Below are positions 10,124 through 17,629 of a stretch of 64,000 bases of DNA, piece after piece. The notes under the pieces are model-generated. The model searched no databases. It was not told the DNA's origin and saw nothing but the letters and a program-made list of their open reading frames with translations. The position numbers and the translations under genes are program-made. Source of the stretch: Kribbella albertanoniae (GTDB taxonomy: Bacteria; Actinomycetota; Actinomycetes; Propionibacteriales; Kribbellaceae). How positions within the stretch are numbered: the first letter of the stretch is position 1; each line of letters begins with the position of its first letter. The stretch is taken from positions 1 to 64,000 of the forward strand of contig NZ_SMKA01000012.1 in the NCBI RefSeq assembly GCF_004348455.1, written 5' to 3'.

Positions 10124-13100
10124 ATGCTGGTGCCGTTCACCGGAATAGTCACGGCCGTCGCGCTCGCGGCCAGCAGTCTGGTCGCCGTGCCCGCCGCGCA
10201 GGCCGACGTCGGTACGTCGGATGCGTGGCGGCCCGCGGCGCAGAACGAGCGGTCCGTGCCTGGGCACGATTCCGCGCCGAGGTCGCGTCCGGCCGATCCG
10301 AAGGCAGCGTCCGTGCTGCGTCAACCTCCACAGGTGAGTCGACCGGAGGCGGGTACGGCGGAGGTCTCGCTCCCCGCCGACGGCACCATTACACAGGCTG
10401 GCCAGTTGCCGGTTCGGGTCAGCGCGGGGCGGGTCCAGGGCACTGCGTCGACGCGTGTGAACCGGGTACGCGTTCAGGTTCACGACCGTTCGGCTGCCGA
10501 GAAGGTGGGCGCTTCGGGGATGCTGTTCACCGTCGGTCGCACCGATTCGGTGGCGAGCAGTGGCCAGGTGAAGGTCGAGGTGGACTACTCGGCGTTCCGT
10601 TCGGCGTACGGCGGTGACTGGGCAAGCCGGCTGCGACTGGTGCGGCTGCCGGCGTGTGCGCTGACCACACCGGACAAGGCCGGGTGCTCCGACGGGCAGG
10701 TGCTGACGTCCAGCGCCACCGGCGACAACCGGATCGCTACCGAGGTCGCCGCGTCGAGTCAGGAGACGGTGCTGGCGTTGTCGTCGGCACCGGCGGGCAG
10801 CGCGGGCAGCTACAAGCCGACCGCGTTGTCGGCCTCGGCGTCGTGGAACGCGGGCGGCTCGTCAGGTGCGTTCACGTGGGGTTATCCGATGGACAGCCCG
10901 GAGAGTCTGGGCGGCCCGGAACCAGATCTGGATCTGGGCTATTCGTCGGGTGACATCGACGGCCGGGTGGCGTCGACGAACAACCAGTCGTCGTGGGTCG
11001 GTGAGGGCTGGGGCCTGGACGAGGGATTCGTCGAGCGCCGGTACACGTCGTGCGCCGATGAGGTGACGACGACGCCGAAGCCCTATGACCTCTGCTGGGA
11101 GACCGACAACGCCTACCTGGTGCTGGGCGGGACCGCGTCCGAACTGGTCCGTGACGACGCCACCGGTACCTGGAAACTGCGGGACGACGACGGTTCGCGA
11201 CTGGAACGGTTGACCGGTGGAGTGAACGGCGACAACGACGGCGAGCACTGGCGGCTGACGTCGCGCGACGGCACGCAGTACTACTTCGGGTTGAACCGGC
11301 TGCCGGGGTGGGCCACGGGTAACGAGGTGACCGGTTCGGTCTGGACGGCGCCGGTGTTCGGCAACGACGCGGCCGAGCCGTGCCACGGGGCGTCGTTCGC
11401 GGCGTCGTACTGCACGCAGGCGTGGCGCTGGAACCTGGACTACGTGGTCGACCCGAACGGCAACGCCATGTCGTACTTCTACGGCAGCGAGACGAACTAC
11501 TACGGCCGCAACCTGACCGCGACCGCCGGCACCCAGTACGTGCGCGGCGGCTATCTGAAGCGGGTCGACTACGGCCAGCGGTCCACGTCGATGTATTCAG
11601 CGGCGGCTCCGATGCGGGTGTCGTTCACGGTGGACGAACGCTGCGCGGCGGGTGCGACCTGCGGCACCGGCGACATCACGTCCGCCACTGCCGCGAACTG
11701 GCCGGACGTGCCGTACGACCAGAACTGTTCGGCGGGTGCGAAGTGCACGGGGTTGTATTCGCCGACGTTCTGGACGCGCAAGCGGCTGACAGCGGTGACG
11801 ACCCAGCTGTGGGTGTCCGGGACGACCTACCGGGATGCGATGTCGTGGGCGTTGGGCTATGAGTTCCGTGACCCTGGTGACGGATCATCGCCGGCGTTGT
11901 GGCTGGCGTCGATCACCGCGACCGGCAAGGTCGGCGGGACCGCGTCGCTTCCTTCGGTGTCGTTCCAGGGCGTGCAACTGGCCAACCGGGTGGACGCCGC
12001 GGAAGGGATTCCGCCGATGTCCAAGTGGCGGTTGACCGACGTGTACGACGAGGCCGGTGGGCACGTCCACGTGAACTACTCGGCGGCGGAGTGTACGGCG
12101 GGTTCGTTGCCGGTGCCGAGCCAGAACACCAAGCGGTGTTTCCCGCAGTACTGGCAGGCCGACGGGTCAACGTCGTTGACGCTGGACTGGTTCCACAAAT
12201 ACGTGCCGGTCACAGTGCTGGAGGACGACCAGGCCGGTGTGGCCGGGACCGAGCGCACCGACTACGAGTACGTCGGCGGCGGCGCATGGCACTACGACGA
12301 CAACGAACTGACCCCCGTGAAGTACCGCACGTGGGGACAGTGGCGCGGCTACGGCCGGGTCCGGGAGCTCCACGGCAACCCCGGCGAGACCCGCTCCCAG
12401 GAAGAAAGCCTGTACCTGCGCGGCATGGACGGCGACAAGCTCCCGAACGGCGGCACCCGCTCGATGACCGTCACCGACTCCCTCGGCGGCACGGTCACCG
12501 ATCACCCCGCGCTGGCCGGGTTCAAACGCGAGTCCCTCACCTTCACCGAGGCGGGTGGCAGCGTGCTGGAGGGTGTGATCACCGACCCGTTGATCTCCTC
12601 CCCCACCGCCACCCAGGTCACCCGCAACGGCACGATCAAGGCCTACCGGGTCCATGAGGCCGCCGAACGGTCCCGCGAGGCGCTGTCGTCCGGTGGATGG
12701 CGCCACACCGAGACCCGCACCAGCTACGACTCCTACGGGCTCGAAATCGAGGAGAACGACCTCGGCGACACCGCCAAGACCGGCGACGAGCAATGCACCC
12801 GCACCACGTACGCCCGCAACCTCTCGTCGTGGCTGATCGATTTCGAGGCCCGCGAGCAGACCGTGTCCGTGGCCTGCACCGCGACACCGTCGTACCCGGC
12901 GGACGCGGTGTCCGACGACCTGACCTACTACGACGGATCCACCACACTGGGGGCGGCGCCGACCAAGGGCGACGAGACCCTCACCAAGGAACTCGCCTCC
13001 TACTCGGGCACCACACCGGTCTACACCCAGGAGGGGCGCACGACCTACGACTCGTACGGCCGGCCGATCGAGACCTACGACCAGCTGGACCGCAAGTCGT

Positions 13101-16100
13101 CGGCCGTCTATGCCCCGGCCAGTGGCGCGGCCGTCACCACTGTCACCGCGACCAACCCGGCGGGGCATGTGACCACGACGACCGTCGAGCCCGCGTTCGG
13201 TGAATCGCTGGCCGAGGTCGACCTGAACGGGCGCCGTACCGACACGGCACGGGACCCGCTCGGCCGGATCACCGCGGTGTGGCTGCCGGACCGGTCCAAG
13301 GCGGCCGGAAAGACCCCGAACCTCAAGTATTCCTACCTGATCCGCCAGGACGCGCCGTCGGTGATCACCACCGAGGAGGTCCGCGACGACGGCACGTACG
13401 AGGCCAGCTACGACCTGTACGACGGGCAGTTGCGCGAACGGCAGACCCAGGACCCCGCGGCTGACGGCGGCCGGATCGTGACCGACACGTTCTACGACTC
13501 ACGCGGCCTGGAGGTGAAGGCCAACGGCGCGTACTGGAACAACGGCACCGCCGGTACGACGTTGCTGACCGGGGTGAGCGACGCGTCCCTGCCCGGTCAG
13601 GACCTGACCATCTACGACGGCGCCGAACGCGAAACCGTGGAGATCTTCCGCTCGCACGGGTTCGAGAAATGGCGCACCACTACCACGTACGGCGGCGACC
13701 GCATCAGCGTGGACCCGCCGGACGGCGAGACCGCCACCACGTCCATCACCGATGCCGACGACGCGGAGGTGGAGCTGCGGCAGTACACCAGCGGCTCGCC
13801 GACCGGTTCCTACGACGCGACCACCTACGCCTACAACAAGCGCGGCGACATGGTCACCACGACCGACCCGGCGGGCAACACCTGGGACACCACCTACGAT
13901 CTGCGCGGCCGAGTCACCCAACGCGAGGACCCTGACACCGGGACGAGCAAGTTCACCTACGACGACGCCGGTCAGGTGCTCACCAGCACCGACGCACGCG
14001 GCGCCACTCTCGCCTACACCTACGACGCCATGGGCCGCCGTACCGGCATGTATGACGGATCCACCTCCGGCACCAAACGCGCCCAGTGGACCTACGACAC
14101 ACTCGTCTCGGGCACCAGCGTCAAGGGCACGCTCGCGAGCTCGACCCGCTTCGTCAACGGCAACGCCTACACCAAGTCGGTCGACGCCTACGACATCCGG
14201 TACCGGCCGCTGACCAAGACCACCACGATTCCCACCTCCGAGGGCGCGTTGGCCGGGTCGTACAAGACCAACACCGGCTACACCGCTACCGGGCTGCCGT
14301 CGCTGGTGTCCTATCCGGCAGCGGGTGGGCTCGAGGCGGAGACACTGCGGTACGGCTATGACGCTGCCGGCCGGTTGCAGACCGCGAACAGCGGTCTCGG
14401 CACGATGCTCACCGCGGCGACCTACACCCCGTACGACGAAGTCGCCCAGTCGACCCTGTCCGCCGCGGCCGGCAAGCAGCTCGTCCACTCCGCGTTCTAC
14501 GACGACGCGACCCGGAAGCTGGACCGAGTGCTGGTCGACCGCTCCAGTGCCCCCGAACACCTGGCGGACGTGAAGTACACCTACGACGCGGCCGGCAACA
14601 TCACCAAGATCGCCGACACACCTCAGGGCGGTACGAGTGATGTCCAGTGCTTCAGCTACGACCACCTGCGCCGGCTCACCGAGGCATGGACCCCGGCTGC
14701 CGACTGTGCCACTCAGCCCGGCGCCGGCGCACTGGCCGGATCCGCGCCGTACTGGCAGGGCTGGACCTACGACAAGACCGGCAACCGGCTCACCGAGACC
14801 AACCATGACCCGGTCACCGGCGCCGCCACCACCTCCAACTACACCTACCCAGCCGCCGGAGGAACCCGTCCGCACGCACTGGACAGCGTCGCCACCGGCA
14901 CCAGGACGGACACCTTCACCTACGACGCCGTGGGCAACACCACCGCCCGCAACGTCGCCGGGAAGGCTCAGACTCTGAGCTGGGACGCCGAAGGCAATCT
15001 GGCCACCCTCACCGAGAACGGCAAGGCCACCAGCTACCTGTACGACGCCGACGGCGAGCGGCTCATCGCCCGCGACACCGACGGCAGCACCCTCTATCTC
15101 GACAACTCCGAACTCCACCTCAGCCCCACCAGCACGGTGACAGCCACCCGCTACTACGACCTCGGCACCGCCGGCGCCGTACGGAACGAATCGGGTCTCA
15201 ACTTCACCGTCGCCGACCATCACGGCACCAACACTCTGACGGTCAACGCCACCGACCTCACCCAGGAGCAGCGCCGCTTCACCCCCTTCGGCGTTGCCCG
15301 CGGCCCCCAACCCACGACCTGGCCCGACAAACACGGCTTCGTCGACGGCGTCGACGACCCCACCGGACTCACTCACCTCGGCGCTCGCGAATACGACTCC
15401 GCCCGCGGACGCTTCATCTCCACCGACCCCGTCGCCGACTTCGACAACCCGCAACAGCTCAACGGCTACGCGTACGCCGACAACACCCCGATCACGGCCA
15501 GCGACGCCGACGGCGAATGGCGCGTACTGCCCGGCGGCCACTACTGCGACGGCTGCGGCGGCTACAACAAGGCTCCCAAGAAAAAGAAGAAGGCGCACAA
15601 GAAGGCTGTCAAGAAGGCCAAGCACTACTGCGACGGCTGCGACTACCAGCGCTACCTCGTGAAGAAGAAGAAGCAGGAGAAGATCGCGGCGGCCAAGCGG
15701 GCGGCCAAGAAGGCCGCTGCCAAGAAGGCGCGGGAGAAGGCGGCCAAGCTCAAGAAGAAGGCGGCCAAGAAAGCCGCCGCGAAGGCGAAGAAGAAGGCAC
15801 AGCAAAAGGCGAAGGACCGGGCCAAGAAGAAAAAGAAGGCCTCCATCCTCGGCGGCGAGGACTACGCGCTGGTGAAGGTCGCCGCCACCGGCTACGCGAT
15901 CTGCCGGTTCATCAGGGGCACCCCGGCCAACACCTGCGCCGTCCTCGGCTCGGCCCTCGCGAAGGGCAAGGACGACGGCGGCGGGTGGTACTACGCCAAG
16001 TGGTACGTCGTCGCCCGGGGCAGCTGGACCCTCTACCGGGTCGGCGAGATCTGGAAGAAGGGCGGCGTCACGCCGAGGGGGCAACTCGGCAAGGTCAAGG

Positions 16101-16273
16101 GCGAGTTCAAGGCCGATGGAAGGGCAACCAGACGAGGCGTCGGCCTGTGGATGCTCTACGAGATGCTCGGCGGCGACACCCGCTCTCCAAGTCGCAACAA
16201 CAAGCCCAAGCAGAAGACGAAGTGCGTGGTCTCGTGGAAGGTCTGGGGAAAGAACGTCTTCAGTATCTGCTGA
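10124..16273 (+). CDS. Secreted Rhs/YD-repeat protein with lysine-rich stalk and unknown C-terminal tip
   Basis: A 2,049-residue polymorphic-toxin-like protein. The start at 10124 follows a GAGGAG site and encodes a signal peptide (cleavage likely after PAAQA). A long beta-rich shell region with many YD repeats (YDxxGxxxxxxD/N) covers roughly residues 900-1700. The Rhs core ends with GLTHLGAREYDSARGRFISTDP and NGYAYADNTP near 1750-1790. After DADGEW the sequence becomes variable. Two HYCDGC motifs flank short lysine clusters, then come about 90 residues made mostly of Lys and Ala (about 1818-1906), and finally a ~140-residue Cys-, Trp- and Lys-containing tip ending ...FSIC. In Rhs/WapA families the post-core segment is the delivered toxin. 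The tip here matches no toxin family I recognise, and no small immunity gene follows. Confidence 0.85.
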   Translation: MLVPFTGIVTAVALAASSLVAVPAAQADVGTSDAWRPAAQNERSVPGHDSAPRSRPADPKAASVLRQPPQVSRPEAGTAEVSLPADGTITQAGQLPVRVSAGRVQGTASTRVNRVRVQVHDRSAAEKVGASGMLFTVGRTDSVASSGQVKVEVDYSAFRSAYGGDWASRLRLVRLPACALTTPDKAGCSDGQVLTSSATGDNRIATEVAASSQETVLALSSAPAGSAGSYKPTALSASASWNAGGSSGAFTWGYPMDSPESLGGPEPDLDLGYSSGDIDGRVASTNNQSSWVGEGWGLDEGFVERRYTSCADEVTTTPKPYDLCWETDNAYLVLGGTASELVRDDATGTWKLRDDDGSRLERLTGGVNGDNDGEHWRLTSRDGTQYYFGLNRLPGWATGNEVTGSVWTAPVFGNDAAEPCHGASFAASYCTQAWRWNLDYVVDPNGNAMSYFYGSETNYYGRNLTATAGTQYVRGGYLKRVDYGQRSTSMYSAAAPMRVSFTVDERCAAGATCGTGDITSATAANWPDVPYDQNCSAGAKCTGLYSPTFWTRKRLTAVTTQLWVSGTTYRDAMSWALGYEFRDPGDGSSPALWLASITATGKVGGTASLPSVSFQGVQLANRVDAAEGIPPMSKWRLTDVYDEAGGHVHVNYSAAECTAGSLPVPSQNTKRCFPQYWQADGSTSLTLDWFHKYVPVTVLEDDQAGVAGTERTDYEYVGGGAWHYDDNELTPVKYRTWGQWRGYGRVRELHGNPGETRSQEESLYLRGMDGDKLPNGGTRSMTVTDSLGGTVTDHPALAGFKRESLTFTEAGGSVLEGVITDPLISSPTATQVTRNGTIKAYRVHEAAERSREALSSGGWRHTETRTSYDSYGLEIEENDLGDTAKTGDEQCTRTTYARNLSSWLIDFEAREQTVSVACTATPSYPADAVSDDLTYYDGSTTLGAAPTKGDETLTKELASYSGTTPVYTQEGRTTYDSYGRPIETYDQLDRKSSAVYAPASGAAVTTVTATNPAGHVTTTTVEPAFGESLAEVDLNGRRTDTARDPLGRITAVWLPDRSKAAGKTPNLKYSYLIRQDAPSVITTEEVRDDGTYEASYDLYDGQLRERQTQDPAADGGRIVTDTFYDSRGLEVKANGAYWNNGTAGTTLLTGVSDASLPGQDLTIYDGAERETVEIFRSHGFEKWRTTTTYGGDRISVDPPDGETATTSITDADDAEVELRQYTSGSPTGSYDATTYAYNKRGDMVTTTDPAGNTWDTTYDLRGRVTQREDPDTGTSKFTYDDAGQVLTSTDARGATLAYTYDAMGRRTGMYDGSTSGTKRAQWTYDTLVSGTSVKGTLASSTRFVNGNAYTKSVDAYDIRYRPLTKTTTIPTSEGALAGSYKTNTGYTATGLPSLVSYPAAGGLEAETLRYGYDAAGRLQTANSGLGTMLTAATYTPYDEVAQSTLSAAAGKQLVHSAFYDDATRKLDRVLVDRSSAPEHLADVKYTYDAAGNITKIADTPQGGTSDVQCFSYDHLRRLTEAWTPAADCATQPGAGALAGSAPYWQGWTYDKTGNRLTETNHDPVTGAATTSNYTYPAAGGTRPHALDSVATGTRTDTFTYDAVGNTTARNVAGKAQTLSWDAEGNLATLTENGKATSYLYDADGERLIARDTDGSTLYLDNSELHLSPTSTVTATRYYDLGTAGAVRNESGLNFTVADHHGTNTLTVNATDLTQEQRRFTPFGVARGPQPTTWPDKHGFVDGVDDPTGLTHLGAREYDSARGRFISTDPVADFDNPQQLNGYAYADNTPITASDADGEWRVLPGGHYCDGCGGYNKAPKKKKKAHKKAVKKAKHYCDGCDYQRYLVKKKKQEKIAAAKRAAKKAAAKKAREKAAKLKKKAAKKAAAKAKKKAQQKAKDRAKKKKKASILGGEDYALVKVAATGYAICRFIRGTPANTCAVLGSALAKGKDDGGGWYYAKWYVVARGSWTLYRVGEIWKKGGVTPRGQLGKVKGEFKADGRATRRGVGLWMLYEMLGGDTRSPSRNNKPKQKTKCVVSWKVWGKNVFSIC

Positions 16274-16298
16274 CCGTCTGAGCTGAACGCGTTCGCGG

Positions 16299-16345
16299 CG
16301 GCACCGTCGTGGCCGGAGGAGATCTCTTCGACCGCGGCGGTGCCG
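16299..16345. terminator. Imperfect inverted repeat after the Rhs gene
   Basis: The arms CGGCACCG (16299-16306) and CGGTGCCG (16338-16345) can pair 26 bases after the Rhs stop. They could pair further if mismatches are allowed. The loop is 31 bases and there is no T-tract, so this is at best a weak factor-assisted terminator. The rest of the 224-base gap before the AraC gene holds no convincing gene. Confidence 0.25.
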
Positions 16346-16497
16346 ACGTGTCCGGTGCCGGGACTTAAGGCACGGTAAGGATGCGGCGGTGGGGGTTGTG
16401 GGACCGGCCGGATGCGAAAGAATCCTTCATAGGAGACTCGTAAGCCGTAAGAAGTGACCGCCCCCGGCTCTTCGCGCCCGACCAAGATGAGGCCACC

Positions 16498-17532
16498 ATG
16501 ACCACCGCGCCCCCGGTTTCGTCCTATTCGATCGCCTCGTGGACGACGGACGACGTCAGACCACCCGAACGTGTCGAGTACTGGATGAGCGTCGTCAGCG
16601 CGGCAACCCGTTACCGGGTGGATCCGACCTGTTCGCCGGGGACCTTCCGGGGCCGGCTGCTTCGCATCGGCACGGCTGCCTACACGCTCGGCCGGGCGTC
16701 GGCCGACTGTGCGCAGGGACATCGAACCGCTGCCATGGCATCCGAGGAGCCGCACGGCAACCGCACGCTGATGGTGACGATCCGCGGTGAACTGCTGGTC
16801 AGCCAGGATGATCAGCAGTTTCGGATCGGCCCAGGTGGGGCGTTCCTGGCGTCGTCGAATTCGCGCTTCGAAGCGAAGCTCGACCACGCCGACATCGCGC
16901 TGCTGACGATTCCCGGGGCGGAGATGGACAGCCGCCTGCGCCCCCGGACGCGCCGATCGGCATCCCGGATTCTCGACACCGACCGCGGCCTGGGCCGGGT
17001 CCTCGTGGGCATACTGGGTGAACTGTTCGCTCAGCGGGCACACCTGTCGGCCGCCGAATTCGATGCGGTCTGCGATCGGCTGGTCGATCTGCTGTGCATG
17101 CTCGCCGCCGGTGACGACCGACCGGAAACCGAGGGTGGCCTGGGCGAGGTCGAAGCGATGGTCAGACGGTATCTGCGAGAGCACGCCACCGATCCAGGGT
17201 TGACCGGCGCCACGGTGGCACGTGCCCTGGGCTGGTCACTGCGGCAGGTTCAGCTGGCCCTGCAGCAGGCAGGCACGACGCCCCGCGAACTGATCCGGGA
17301 GGAACGACTCGCACTTGTCCACGAACGCCTGCGCAGCCCTGTTCACATCGTCATCGGCGAGCTCGCCCAAATCTGCGGCTTCTCCTCCAACAGCGCACTG
17401 AGCACCGCATTCCGTCAGCGCTACGGCATGAGCCCCCGCGAGTTCAGAGCGCAATATCTACTGGACGCAGACGACACAACCGTGGGGGCCGTCCGGGTCC
17501 ACAGCCACGCGCGGGTTGTCAGCGAGACCTAG
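16498..17532 (+). CDS. AraC-family transcriptional regulator
   Basis: A 344-residue DNA-binding regulator. Residues about 10-190 resemble the AraC-type ligand/dimerisation domain that begins 'ERVEYWMSVVSAAT' (AraC-binding-like, cupin-type). Residues about 235-335 form the double helix-turn-helix: GATVARALGWSLRQVQLALQQAGTTPRELIREERL, then IGELAQICGFSSNSALSTAFRQRYGMSPREFR. The ATG at 16498 follows an ATGAGG element. It lies 97 bases upstream of, and codirectional with, the alpha-galactosidase gene, so sugar-responsive control of that gene is plausible but not shown. The effector is unknown. Confidence 0.85.
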   Translation: MTTAPPVSSYSIASWTTDDVRPPERVEYWMSVVSAATRYRVDPTCSPGTFRGRLLRIGTAAYTLGRASADCAQGHRTAAMASEEPHGNRTLMVTIRGELLVSQDDQQFRIGPGGAFLASSNSRFEAKLDHADIALLTIPGAEMDSRLRPRTRRSASRILDTDRGLGRVLVGILGELFAQRAHLSAAEFDAVCDRLVDLLCMLAAGDDRPETEGGLGEVEAMVRRYLREHATDPGLTGATVARALGWSLRQVQLALQQAGTTPRELIREERLALVHERLRSPVHIVIGELAQICGFSSNSALSTAFRQRYGMSPREFRAQYLLDADDTTVGAVRVHSHARVVSET

Positions 17533-17629
17533 CCACGCAGCACGGTGGAGTGCAGACTTTCTGAACGTCGTGAATTAATTATCGGCGCTGTCCGGCCCAG
17601 CTCTGGACCAACAGAAAGGTCACCCTGCC

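Noticed and set aside
15560-15845. Possible simple-sequence artefact in the lysine-rich tract of the Rhs gene
   Set aside because: The tract uses mixed AAG/AAA and varied Ala codons and stays in frame into a non-repetitive tip, so it is real coding sequence rather than an expansion error.
13499-16084. 861-codon open frame on the minus strand opposite the Rhs gene
   Set aside because: Gly/Val/Arg-rich low-complexity translation and full overlap with the well-supported Rhs frame. No domain is visible.
16274-16497. Search for a small immunity gene after the Rhs protein
   Set aside because: No frame with a ribosome site and protein-like composition exists in this 224-base gap on either strand.
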